DNA of 64,000 bases from Eubacteriales bacterium (GCA_030524285.1 JAUNGQ010000003.1:1-64000), one strand, 5' to 3'. Counted from the stretch's first letter, positions 34,333 to 42,891 are shown. The notes: generated by a model from the letters alone, not told the origin. Translations and numbers: made by a program.

Positions 34333-34806
34333 CTATGTATAGTATACAATGAAGTTGAGAAACATGCAAGCATATCTGGAAAAAAAGTCAGGCTTCTGCG
34401 TTATTTCTATCACATTATGAAAAGGCCTGTTACAGAGTATCGAAGAGAAAACCATTTGTGATAGCATAGCATTTTCAATACAACGGGAAATATAAGTAGC
34501 CAGCCTTACATTTTTCTCAGGGTTAAAGGTTGAAACACCTTTGATCAGCCCAATGGTTCCAATGGAAATCAGATCATCGGAATCCGCAGCAGTGGAGTAA
34601 TATTTTTTTACAATGTGTGCAACCAGACGCAGATTATGTTCAATAAGCGTTTCTCGTGCTTTGGCATCACCCTGTAGCATGGACTGAATGCAGACTGCCT
34701 CCTGCTCGGCGCTGAGTGGACGAGGGAATGAACCACCCGGGGAGGAGACACGCAGGATACAGAAAGCAGCGCTGCACAAAAGAAATGTAGAAATAGAAAA
34801 CAGCAT
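34333..34806 (-). CDS. sigK: sigK, 5' part (pro-sequence and sigma region 2), split gene
   Basis: Encodes the N-terminal half of pro-sigma-K. From ATG 34806 it reads a hydrophobic pro-sequence (SISTFLLCSAAFCIL), then the cleavage-region-like FPRPLSAEQE, NLRLVAHIVKK and the region 2 motif DLISIGTIGLIKG through RCIEN. At the AAATG core (34470-34474) the true gene is interrupted; the unrearranged frame runs a further 45 codons into the element and stops at 34333. Joined at the core to 18889-19244 it continues RCIENEILMYF, exactly as in intact sigma-K proteins. A GGACAA box at 34853-34859 could be a SpoIIID site (weak inference). Confidence 0.9.
   Translation of the reverse strand: MLFSISTFLLCSAAFCILRVSSPGGSFPRPLSAEQEAVCIQSMLQGDAKARETLIEHNLRLVAHIVKKYYSTAADSDDLISIGTIGLIKGVSTFNPEKNVRLATYISRCIENAMLSQMVFSSILCNRPFHNVIEITQKPDFFSRYACMFLNFIVYYT
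34470..34474 (-). other. Skin element attachment core at the sigK 5' part
   Basis: Core AAATG (minus strand) in the context TGTATTGA-AAATG-CTATGCTATCAC. The element-side arm GCTAT(C) is the inverse of the (G)ATAGC arm at the other end, so the excised circle would carry ATAGC-AAAT-GCTAT, a palindrome centred on the core. Confidence 0.8.
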
Positions 34807-34886
34807 CAAATCATCCTTCCCATTTGGAATATTGCAGCATATGCAATACTTTTTTGTCCGGTGACAAAGGATTGTAAATTTGAACC

Positions 34887-34921
34887 AAAAAAAGCTGCTG
34901 CCCTGTAAAAAAGGCAGCAGC
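34887..34921 (-). terminator. Terminator of the symporter gene, upstream of sigK
   Basis: GCTGCTGCC (34894-34902) and GGCAGCAGC (34913-34921) form a perfect 9-base stem; on the minus strand seven T residues follow. It insulates sigK from the upstream gene, so sigK must have its own promoter in 34807-34886. Confidence 0.85.
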
Positions 34922-34934
34922 ACATGTATTACGA

Positions 34935-36329
34935 TTAAAATAGACCGATGGATTGTAGCAGCAGAATCAGCAACAGGATCGGAGCGACAAACTTAATCAT
35001 GATAATATAAAGCGTTTTTCGCTGGAATTTGAATTTTCCCTGTGTCACCTCATCGATGATAACACTCGGCTTGACAACCCAGCCAATCAAGATACAGGTC
35101 AGGAAAGCAACCAATGGCATGAAGACATTGTTGCTGATATAATCCATGATATCCAGAATCTGACCTACGGTACCATTTGGCAGTGTTAGTTCAAAATAGA
35201 GCTTATTATAGCCGAGGCAGACAATGATACCCATAATCAGCGTATAGATCGCTACAAAAACAGAAGCTTTTTTTCTGGATAATCCAAAGGCATCCATCAG
35301 GCTGGATACAATTGCTTCCATGACAGAAACGGAAGAAGTGACTGCGGCGAAAGAAACAATAAGAAAGAATACCAGACCGATGATTTTTCCGATACCGCCC
35401 ATTGCCAGAAATACCTTCGGAAGGGAAACAAAAATCAGACCCGGTCCGGCGGACATACCGTCAATACCCATGAAGCAGAATACAGCTGGAATAATCATCA
35501 AACCCGCCAGCAGGGCAATGCTGGTATCAAAAATCTCAATTTGGTTGATAGAAGTCATCAAATTGGTTTCCTTACGTGCATACGAACCATAAGCAACCAT
35601 GATACCCATTGCTACACTGATGGAGAAGAACAGCTGACCCATGGCATCCATAATAACAATCATGAGCTGTTTCAGCGTTACACCCGTAAAATCGGGTACA
35701 AGATAAATCTTTAAGCCCTCCAGACCGGTTCTTGTCACGCCTTCTGCATCGGTATGCTGCAAGGTCAAGGAGAAGAGGGAAATACCGATTACCATGACAA
35801 CCAGAATTGGCATCAGGATTTTGCTGTACTTTTCAATGCCCTTTTCAACGCCACAGATAATAATAAACGAAGTAATTGCAAAGTAAATCAACATCCAGAT
35901 CATCGGTTCTGTCGGCGCTGTAATAAAGGATGTAAAATATCCGTCTTCAGCAGCGGCAACGTTTTGACCAGTAACATAAACGGAAAGATATTTGAATACC
36001 CAGCCACCAATGGAACAATAATACGGCAGAATGATAGTTGGTACAAGACATGCTAAAATACCAATACCACGCCATTTGGGGTGGATTTTTCCATAAGCAG
36101 TTAACGGACTTTGCCGGGTTTTTCTACCGATTGCAATCTCCGTTGTCAGCAATGCAAAGCCAAAGGTTAATGCTAGAATCAAATAGCATAAAATGAACAG
36201 GCCACCGCCGTCCTTAGCGGCCAGATATGGAAATCTCCATATATTGCCCAAACCGACAGCGCTGCCGGCAGCAGCCATAATAAAGCCTAGCTGGCCGGAA
36301 AAGCTGCTGCGCTTTTTCTCTTTTCCCAT
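34935..36329 (-). CDS. Sodium-dependent transporter (neurotransmitter:sodium symporter family)
   Basis: A 464-residue membrane protein with about eleven spans, the shorter prokaryotic NSS form. The first helix signature FIMAAAGSAVGLGNIWRFPYLA (residues 16-37) holds the sodium and substrate site. Relatives such as LeuT and MhsT take up amino acids, so an amino acid is the likely substrate, not identified here. It is a single-gene unit with its own terminator. Confidence 0.92.
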   Translation of the reverse strand: MGKEKKRSSFSGQLGFIMAAAGSAVGLGNIWRFPYLAAKDGGGLFILCYLILALTFGFALLTTEIAIGRKTRQSPLTAYGKIHPKWRGIGILACLVPTIILPYYCSIGGWVFKYLSVYVTGQNVAAAEDGYFTSFITAPTEPMIWMLIYFAITSFIIICGVEKGIEKYSKILMPILVVMVIGISLFSLTLQHTDAEGVTRTGLEGLKIYLVPDFTGVTLKQLMIVIMDAMGQLFFSISVAMGIMVAYGSYARKETNLMTSINQIEIFDTSIALLAGLMIIPAVFCFMGIDGMSAGPGLIFVSLPKVFLAMGGIGKIIGLVFFLIVSFAAVTSSVSVMEAIVSSLMDAFGLSRKKASVFVAIYTLIMGIIVCLGYNKLYFELTLPNGTVGQILDIMDYISNNVFMPLVAFLTCILIGWVVKPSVIIDEVTQGKFKFQRKTLYIIMIKFVAPILLLILLLQSIGLF

Positions 36330-36545
36330 AATACTTTTACACTCCTATTTTTATTTTGTTCGCGAAGTGAACTATAACTTTATTTATTATACATGATGTC
36401 AACCGTGTTGTAAATCGAATTGTAATATTATTTATCCGTATGGAAATTTGTACTATATTCCTGTTTGAAAGCGGGCGCTCTACGATACGCAGGTTGAAAC
36501 ATGTGTCTTTTCCGGTTACACTTGTCATGTAAGGAGCGTGAAAAA

Positions 36546-37130
36546 ATGAACAATTATGTTACGGGAGCAGTTATCAAAAAGCTCCGTGAAAAAAAGAAAA
36601 TGACGCAGTCACAGCTGGCGGAACAGCTTTGTGTCAGTGATAAGACAATTTCAAAATGGGAAACCTGTAAGGGATTTCCGGATATCTCACTGCTGGAGCC
36701 ATTGGCGAAAGCCTTGCATATTTCTGTGCCGGAGCTGCTGGCAGGGGAACAGATTATCAATACGAACCGAGCGGCAAATATTTTGCGTTCTTCTATTTAT
36801 GTTTGCCCGATCTGTGGAAATATCCTGCATACGGCGGGAAATGCAATGGTGTCCTGCTGTGGAATCACCTTGCCGCCATTGGAAGCGGAGGAAGCAGATC
36901 AAGCACATGATGTGCAGTGTGAAGTGATAGAACATGAATTGTATGTTACTTCTCTACATGAAATGACAAAAAAGCATCATCTTTCCTTTATCGCTTATGC
37001 CACAGCAAATCGGTTTGAGATGGTCAAGCTGTATCCTGAAGCAAATGCGGAAGCACGGTTTTTCTCGCGCGGTAGAGGTATGCTGTACTGGTATTGCAAT
37101 CATCACGGGCTGTTCCGCCGTAGGGTATAA
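36546..37130 (+). CDS. XRE regulator fused to a superoxide-reductase-like domain
   Basis: A 194-residue protein. Residues 6-60 are an XRE helix-turn-helix (MTQSQLAEQLCVSDKTISKWE). Then a desulforedoxin-like cysteine set (CPICG and SCCG, about 83-106) and a C-terminal region like neelaredoxin/superoxide reductase: HEMTKKHHLSF, LYPEANAEARF and YCNHHGLF, where His, His, Cys and His match iron ligands of that family. It may be a transcription factor sensing iron or reactive oxygen; the sensor role is inference. ATG 36546 is preceded by AAGGAGCG. Confidence 0.8.
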   Translation: MNNYVTGAVIKKLREKKKMTQSQLAEQLCVSDKTISKWETCKGFPDISLLEPLAKALHISVPELLAGEQIINTNRAANILRSSIYVCPICGNILHTAGNAMVSCCGITLPPLEAEEADQAHDVQCEVIEHELYVTSLHEMTKKHHLSFIAYATANRFEMVKLYPEANAEARFFSRGRGMLYWYCNHHGLFRRRV

Positions 37131-37152
37131 TTTCTCATTATAAAAAAGAAAG

Positions 37153-37206
37153 ATTTTCCATGCTATGGAAAATAGCAAAGAGCAGCCAGAAAAGGCTGCT
37201 CTTTGC
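37153..37206. terminator. Double hairpin between convergent genes
   Basis: ATTTTCCAT/ATGGAAAAT (37153-37161, 37165-37173) is followed by a perfect 13-base stem GCAAAGAGCAGCC/GGCTGCTCTTTGC (37175-37187, 37194-37206). It lies between the XRE-SOR gene and the convergent purF-like gene. Confidence 0.75.
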
Positions 37207-37231
37207 TGTTATATGTTCGAGAATTCGATCC

Positions 37232-38641
37232 TTATTCGCGTCCATCCCAGCAATAGGTGCACATATTTTCTTTCGGAATGCCGACAGCTTCCAGCATATC
37301 ATCCAGACGGTTATAACGCAGAGAGGTGAAGTTTAGTTCCTTGCGGATTTCTTCAATCATCTGCTCATATTTGGGAGATTCCGGATCTGTATATTGCTGT
37401 AGAACTTCGTCGGAAGGATTTTCTGTGCCTTCCAGACGTGCAATGACACGACGGGTAATCAAATCCATTTCAGATGAGGAGCGGGAGAAATTCAGATATT
37501 TACAGCCATATACCAGCGGCGGACATGCCGGACGGATATGGACTTCCTTAGCGCCGCTCTGGTACAGGAATTCTGTTGTTTCGCGAAGCTGTGTACCGCG
37601 TACAATAGAGTCATCAATCAACAGCAGGCTCTTGTCCTTAATCAAATCATGAACCGCAATCAGCTTCATCTTTGCAATCAAATTACGTTTGCTCTGTATT
37701 GTCGGCATAAAGGAACGCGGCCAAGTTGGTGTATACTTGATAAATGGGCGGGAGAATGGGATACCGGAAGCATTGGCATAGCCCACGGCATGTGCGATAC
37801 CGGAGTCTGGCACACCGGCAACAATATCCGGCTTTACGTTATCGCGCATCGCCATTTTTTCGCCGCAATGGTAACGCATTTCTTCAACGTTGACGCCCTC
37901 GTAGGAGCTGGAAGGATAGCCATAATAAACCCACAAAAAGGTGCAGATTTTCATCTTTTTGCCCGGCGCTAGCAGTGTTTTTACGCCATCTGGTGTGACA
38001 ATATCGATTTCCCCCGGTCCAAGCTCCTGAAAGGGCTGATAGCCAAGGTTCTGGAAGGCAAAATCTTCAAAAGTAACGCAGTAAGCTTCCTCTTTTTTGC
38101 CGAGAACAACTGGTGTTCTGCCGTATTTATCACGTGCGGCATAAATTCCCTTTGGTGTCAGCAACAGCAGAGAAAGGGAGCCGTCAATCAGTTCCAGCGC
38201 ATAGCGGATACCGTCAATAAGATTTTCCTTTTGATTAATGATTGCTGCCACAAGTTCCGTTGGGTTAACATCGCCGCCGCTCATTTCCAAAAAATGTGAA
38301 TTGCCGTTTCCAAAAATAGAATTGACAATTTCATCTGTATTGTTGATCTTGCTGACGGTTGTAATAGCATAGGTACCGTGATGGGAACGGACGATCAAAG
38401 GCTGTGGCTCATAGTCCGAAATACATCCAATACCCATGGAACCTTTCATGGTCTGGACATCCTTGTCAAATTTGGTACGGAACGGGGCGTTTTCGATGTT
38501 ATGAATGGCGCGGTCAAAACCATTTTCTCCATACGTTGCCATACCGCCACGGCGGGTTCCCAGATGGGAATGATAGTCTATTCCAAAGAACAGATCAAAT
38601 ACGCAGTCTTCCTTGGAAGCTACGCCGAAAAATCCACCCAT
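37232..38641 (-). CDS. PurF-like amidophosphoribosyltransferase without the N-terminal Cys
   Basis: A 469-residue homologue of glutamine PRPP amidotransferase. The glutaminase-like N domain starts MGGFFG where true PurF starts with the nucleophile Cys after Met; the GTRRGGMATY segment follows. The C-terminal PRTase domain is intact, with the PRPP loop LLLIDDSIVRGTQL near 345. Without Cys it should not hydrolyse glutamine and may use ammonia or act in another role. Late cysteines (YGCKYLNF, NMCTYCWDG) recall the Fe-S type PurF. ATG 38641 follows GGAGG. No other purine genes are adjacent. Confidence 0.82.
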   Translation of the reverse strand: MGGFFGVASKEDCVFDLFFGIDYHSHLGTRRGGMATYGENGFDRAIHNIENAPFRTKFDKDVQTMKGSMGIGCISDYEPQPLIVRSHHGTYAITTVSKINNTDEIVNSIFGNGNSHFLEMSGGDVNPTELVAAIINQKENLIDGIRYALELIDGSLSLLLLTPKGIYAARDKYGRTPVVLGKKEEAYCVTFEDFAFQNLGYQPFQELGPGEIDIVTPDGVKTLLAPGKKMKICTFLWVYYGYPSSSYEGVNVEEMRYHCGEKMAMRDNVKPDIVAGVPDSGIAHAVGYANASGIPFSRPFIKYTPTWPRSFMPTIQSKRNLIAKMKLIAVHDLIKDKSLLLIDDSIVRGTQLRETTEFLYQSGAKEVHIRPACPPLVYGCKYLNFSRSSSEMDLITRRVIARLEGTENPSDEVLQQYTDPESPKYEQMIEEIRKELNFTSLRYNRLDDMLEAVGIPKENMCTYCWDGRE

Positions 38642-38830
38642 GTATATCCTCCTTATAATGTTAATGAACAAATTTTTCTATGATAAGTATAACACAAAAA
38701 ATCTATTTTGCAGGCGAATATGAAAAAAAAACCAAATTTTTTCAAAAGAAAACAAAATGACCCAAGAAATCCGGTCAGGAACCGGCTCTCAGGCCAATTG
38801 CTTTTGTTATGTAGAGAGATAAAATACGAT

Positions 38831-39217
38831 TTAAAAATGCGCCGTATCGTCATCAAATGTGTCGTCATGCGACATGAATTCACGATTGACAACATGCTTT
38901 GCTTCACGCTGCTGCTCCACCAGTTCGGAAAGCTGTTCTTTTACCTGACGAGGATTTTTGACGTTTACAATATCAAAATTGCCCATAGATTTATCAGCGG
39001 AATAGCAATGTATGGTTCCCAGACCAAAAATACGCTGTAAAAAAGAGCGACTCAGGGAAATATCCATAATACGGTACAGGCGTACTTCGTCCTCATGTTT
39101 ACCAAGCAAACCAGTTTCAATAAACAGACGGTCGCTGGAAAAACTGTATTTCGTAAAGGTCCAAGGCAGACCGCAGAAAATGCGTTTTCTATCAGACCAA
39201 ATAATGTGTCTATCCAT
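38831..39217 (-). CDS. Bacterial PH-domain protein
   Basis: A 128-residue soluble protein resembling YdbS/bPH2 domains (KYSFSSDRLFIETGLLGKHEDEVRLYRIMDI pattern of beta strands, residues ~23-60), with a charged helical tail (KEQLSELVEQQREAKH). Partner and function are unknown. It is a separate gene 190 bases upstream of the PurF-like gene on the same strand. Confidence 0.7.
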   Translation of the reverse strand: MDRHIIWSDRKRIFCGLPWTFTKYSFSSDRLFIETGLLGKHEDEVRLYRIMDISLSRSFLQRIFGLGTIHCYSADKSMGNFDIVNVKNPRQVKEQLSELVEQQREAKHVVNREFMSHDDTFDDDTAHF

Positions 39218-39295
39218 ATAATACCCTCCTGTTCTGGATATAGATAATATGTTTATTGTATCAGAACAGAGCGTAAAAATCTACTGGAAAAGACA

Positions 39296-41320
39296 TCAAG
39301 CAGCTGTATTTCCCATGTGATTCCTGTCACGGGCCGGGATATCTCCGCCATTCATGTCGCCAGAGCTTCCATAGATATAACCATTCATCTGAATTTCTAT
39401 GGATTCCGAACCGGCTGTTAGTGTATAAGTGCCGTTTTCGGTAATATCGGAAGAACTGATCAGGATGCATTGGAAGTCAATCTCTGGCGTATAGCTGACA
39501 ATGATATTGCCACTGCTGTCTGTGAGTGTGATTTCTGTACCAGCAGACTGGGTGGAAGACAGATCACAATGAATTGCTCCCTGTGTGGAATCCGAGTCAA
39601 AATTCACCTCCATACCGGAGGCACCAGCTGCCACAACAGTACCGCCGGTAACTGTGCCAGAGGTGGTGTAATCCAAAGAGCCATTACCGCCGTTAATCGG
39701 AGCATTGATATAGGTTGTACCGCCGGAAATCAATAGAAAACCATTGGAATCCAGACCGTCACCATCTGCCTTTACTGTCAAAGCGCCACCGGAAATAGTA
39801 ATACCTATGTCAGAATCCTCCGCAAAATCATTCTGTCCCCAGCGTCCGTCGATACTGGAGCTGTCGCTGCCGCCGGCTGCATTCAAACCATCATCTGAGG
39901 CAGTCAGGTCAATGGAACCGCCGGAAATGGTGATTTCACTTGCTTCGATTCCCTCATAGCTATCTGAAATTGTGATGTTACCATCAGAGATGTTCAGGGA
40001 AGCATCTGCATGCATGCCGTCATCCCCGGAGGAAAGGGTAAAGGTGCCGTTGGAAATGGATAGGGAACCATTGGTATGCAGTGCATCATCTGCGGAATCA
40101 ATATGGAATGTGCCGCCCGAGATGACAATGGCAGTGTCAGCCTTTAAGCCTTTATAGGAATCGGAAGCCGTTGTTGTTTCTGTGTCAGCATCGGATTCAG
40201 CAGTTGTCTGTGCATCTTGCTCCGTCGGAGGTTGCTGCTGATTTGGGGAGCCTCGATCTGTTGGAATATTTTCATCAGAAGGGACATTTTTCGGAAGATT
40301 ATCCCCGTTTCCGGCTGCATTCCCGTCAGGTATCTGATCGAATGCTTCCACGGCATCATCCGGCATTTGCGCAGGCGTACCATCAGAAGGATGCTGGAGT
40401 GCGCCGAAGCCCTGACCGGTAAATTCACCCTGCTGCACCTTTGTAGCATTGGAACTGCCACCACCAGTTGTCAGATTTAGTGTACCGTCGAGAACGGCAA
40501 TATAATTGGATGCATCAAGGGCATCATTGCTGCTGGTAATATTTAGTGTTCCATCGCTGATATAGATAAAGCCCTTTTCTGTATCATCGGTATTTTCAGA
40601 GTGGATACCATCGGTATCACTTGTAATGGTGATCGTGCCATCAGCAATGCGCACGCTGTCCTTACCGGAAATACCCTGCTTTGCAGCAGTGATATGGTAA
40701 GCGCCACTGGTAATTTTCAGGTCATCCTTGGAGACAATGCCATGTGCTGTGGCGCAAGCAACTGAAAGGGAACCATTACCATTTAACGTTACATCTGCTT
40801 TTGAAAAGATTGTTCCATCTATGTTACTTTCTTCGCCTGAATCAGAGAAATCTCCGGTGACTTCCAGCGTATTTTCAGAATCCGCAGTCGTTGTCACAAA
40901 AACTTTGTCTGCTTCCCGGATATACAATGCCGCAGTTGTGCTGTTGGAAACGGAGGTATTGTCCAGAACCAATTGGACCTTTTCGGTATCGCTTACCTCG
41001 ACGATAATCTGACCATTAGAAAGTGTTCCTGTCAGCAGATATGTACCTTCTTTGGTAATGGTAATGATATTGTCTTCTATGGTAACGCCATCACCATTTG
41101 CATTGGAAGCATCATCGCGGAGTGTAACTGTGACGTAATTGGAGTAATCGGTTTCAAAATCTCGATCTGTGAACATTTCTGATGGGGGAGAGAGGAGGTT
41201 AGTATCTACAGATGACGCAGCATTGCCGGAGCCAGAATCTTCTGTCGGGCTACTGGAACAGCCTGTACAGCTCAAGCAAAAGAAAGCTGTAAGCAGCATA
41301 GCAATTGTTTTGTTTCGCAT
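39296..41320 (-). CDS. Large Ser/Asp/Gly-rich lipoprotein with beta-helix-like repeats (DUF4353-type)
   Basis: A 674-residue exported lipoprotein: signal peptide with a lipobox ending SCTGC at about residue 21. Most of the rest is a series of short repeats of the kind ISGGTFHIDSADDALHTNG, ISNGTFTLSSGDDGMHAD and ISDGTLNITSSNDALDASN, typical of carbohydrate-binding-domain-containing (DUF4353) surface proteins that likely fold as a right-handed beta helix; a Pro/Gln/Thr-rich insert (about 335-400) interrupts them. ATG 41320 follows GAGG. It is third in an operon with VTC and DUF4956 genes. Ligand unknown. Confidence 0.82.
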   Translation of the reverse strand: MRNKTIAMLLTAFFCLSCTGCSSSPTEDSGSGNAASSVDTNLLSPPSEMFTDRDFETDYSNYVTVTLRDDASNANGDGVTIEDNIITITKEGTYLLTGTLSNGQIIVEVSDTEKVQLVLDNTSVSNSTTAALYIREADKVFVTTTADSENTLEVTGDFSDSGEESNIDGTIFSKADVTLNGNGSLSVACATAHGIVSKDDLKITSGAYHITAAKQGISGKDSVRIADGTITITSDTDGIHSENTDDTEKGFIYISDGTLNITSSNDALDASNYIAVLDGTLNLTTGGGSSNATKVQQGEFTGQGFGALQHPSDGTPAQMPDDAVEAFDQIPDGNAAGNGDNLPKNVPSDENIPTDRGSPNQQQPPTEQDAQTTAESDADTETTTASDSYKGLKADTAIVISGGTFHIDSADDALHTNGSLSISNGTFTLSSGDDGMHADASLNISDGNITISDSYEGIEASEITISGGSIDLTASDDGLNAAGGSDSSSIDGRWGQNDFAEDSDIGITISGGALTVKADGDGLDSNGFLLISGGTTYINAPINGGNGSLDYTTSGTVTGGTVVAAGASGMEVNFDSDSTQGAIHCDLSSTQSAGTEITLTDSSGNIIVSYTPEIDFQCILISSSDITENGTYTLTAGSESIEIQMNGYIYGSSGDMNGGDIPARDRNHMGNTAA

Positions 41321-41336
41321 AAAGGATACCTCACAA

Positions 41337-42050
41337 TCAAAGCTCAAAGATTTCATTTGACTGGATAGATAGGCTGATTTCCAGATTACCGTTGCGGCAG
41401 CGCAGGTCATCAATGAACTGCTTTTCCAACCCGGTTTCCCGCAGCGTGATATTATATGTCAATCGATTCAAACTTCCCAGATTGGTGGTTTTTACCCGGA
41501 TGAGCCTGGCGTCTGTTGTATATTGTAGCATTAGGTCGTCAAAGATGCCAGTATAATTCAAATCCTCTGGAACCGTGATGTTCAGCGTTTTTTTCAACTC
41601 AGAAGATTTTCCTTCACCAAAGTGAATCAGGGTATAAAGCAGGCTCACCAAACACATGATGACAGCAAACAGAATTGCGAATATCGGATATCCCATTCCA
41701 CAGGCAAGTCCGACTGCCATAGCAAGGAAAACTGCGCCGATTTCTCGCGCTGTACCGGGAACCGAACGGAAACGGACAAGAGAAAAGGTACCGGCAACTG
41801 CAACACCTGCGCCAAGGCTTCCGCTGACCATCATAATGACAACACTGACAATTGCCGGAAGCATAGCAAGTGTTACAACAAAGCTTTTGGTATACGTGGA
41901 GCGATACATGTAAACAATTGCCGTCAATGCACCGAGAAACAGCGCCGCAGCAATGCTGATAATAAAATCAGAAAGATGGATACTGCTTTCCACAGTGGAA
42001 AACAGTCCGGAAAAAAGAGAATCAAGCACAACCAATACCTCTGCTTTCAT
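41337..42050 (-). CDS. DUF4956 membrane protein
   Basis: A 237-residue protein with four or five membrane spans in residues 10-145 and the family segment FSLVRFRSVPGTAREIGAVF (89-108), then a cytosolic C-terminal domain. DUF4956 proteins are repeatedly encoded next to VTC-domain genes, suggesting a joint membrane system for polyphosphate or a related polymer; function is unproven. It overlaps the VTC gene by 29 bases. Confidence 0.85.
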   Translation of the reverse strand: MKAEVLVVLDSLFSGLFSTVESSIHLSDFIISIAAALFLGALTAIVYMYRSTYTKSFVVTLAMLPAIVSVVIMMVSGSLGAGVAVAGTFSLVRFRSVPGTAREIGAVFLAMAVGLACGMGYPIFAILFAVIMCLVSLLYTLIHFGEGKSSELKKTLNITVPEDLNYTGIFDDLMLQYTTDARLIRVKTTNLGSLNRLTYNITLRETGLEKQFIDDLRCRNGNLEISLSIQSNEIFEL

Positions 42051-42744
42051 ATAATTTTTCTGTCAGGATGGACTGATATGCCCTGCCATATTTGGAAAAG
42101 GATGTCTGGCGGATTTCTGCCTCACCCAATATAGCAACCAGCCAGAGCGGGATTGCGGACTCGGATTTGATTTCACATAGGGCTTGACCCGGTAAAAGAA
42201 GCGGTGTTCCGCCGGGCTGTGCGGTCAAATATAGATCATCCTGCCGCCAACAGATATTCTTATCAAATGTGATACGAAGGGAAGCATCTGTTTTGGAGAA
42301 ATATGCAGTGCGGTCATAGCTCAGATGTATCTTAGGTTCCAGATTTTGATAGAAGGTATAAAAATATATGATTTCGCGTGCAATCTGACTGTATGGCTTC
42401 AAATTTGTTTTTCCACTGAGGAAATCCATTGCCTCTTGTTCTGTCAGAGAAATCCGGCGTTTATAAACAATACCGTCATATTTCTTTTTCAACTCCAGAA
42501 AGACCTGCGATGCATGTTGGACTGTACCATAGCTTCTGACACGGAGCTTTTCTTTGTAGACAGGCTTTTCCAATGAATGGCGAATCAGGCGGAAATCAGG
42601 CGTATCATAATAAATATTGCATATTGTACTCTCACCATGCGGGTCAGGCAGCATTCGCTCTTCAAATGCGCGCTCCAGTAAGGTGCGTTGCTGCTCATCT
42701 ACCAAAAACTTTGCTTCATGACGTTCAAAAACATGATTGACCAT
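42022..42744 (-). CDS. VTC-domain (polyphosphate polymerase-like) protein
   Basis: A 240-residue protein with the VTC tunnel domain: FERHEAKFLVD at the N terminus, YYDTPDFRLIRHSLEKPVYKEKLRVRSYG, ELKKKYDGIVYKRR, and late CEIKSE. Basic and acidic residues of the tunnel fold (KEKLRVR, ELKKK, YKRR, EIK) are present. In yeast Vtc4 this fold makes polyphosphate from ATP; bacterial members are inferred relatives. First gene of the VTC-DUF4956-lipoprotein operon. Confidence 0.85.
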   Translation of the reverse strand: MVNHVFERHEAKFLVDEQQRTLLERAFEERMLPDPHGESTICNIYYDTPDFRLIRHSLEKPVYKEKLRVRSYGTVQHASQVFLELKKKYDGIVYKRRISLTEQEAMDFLSGKTNLKPYSQIAREIIYFYTFYQNLEPKIHLSYDRTAYFSKTDASLRITFDKNICWRQDDLYLTAQPGGTPLLLPGQALCEIKSESAIPLWLVAILGEAEIRQTSFSKYGRAYQSILTEKLYESRGIGCA

Positions 42745-42891
42745 GCTGATCCTCCTATGTAAAATTTATGTAAAAAATGTACTGCATATATTAAAACAGC
42801 ATGAAACGCATATAATGTGAATGAAGCGTGGAAATTACGTGAATTATTGTGAAGATTGTGTGTAGCAGAGGATATTGTTCTGTTGTATAGG

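Larger units (their letters stand above)
19245..34474. mobile_element. Skin-type sigK intervening element (~15.2 kb) with metabolic cargo
   Basis: The element separates the two parts of sigK and is bounded by identical AAATG cores. Recombination would release a 15,225-base circle and restore sigK. A large serine recombinase lies at one end. The cargo holds no phage structural, lysis or replication gene; it is a sorbitol PTS operon, pgi, an HPr paralogue, regulators, an ABC ATPase, a HAD phosphatase and a phosphoribosyltransferase-like gene. In known skin elements (B. subtilis, C. difficile) excision is developmental, in the mother cell; that timing is inferred here. Confidence 0.9.

Noticed and set aside
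34333..34469. C-terminal extension of the sigma factor beyond the core
   Set aside because: The 45 residues read into the element do not resemble any sigma region and vanish when the halves are joined.
19244..34474. Prophage as the origin of the sigK element
   Set aside because: Apart from the recombinase there are no capsid, tail, terminase, lysis or replication genes; the cargo is metabolic.
41321..41413. Longer start for the repeat lipoprotein
   Set aside because: It would overlap the DUF4956 gene and bury the signal peptide and lipobox inside the protein.
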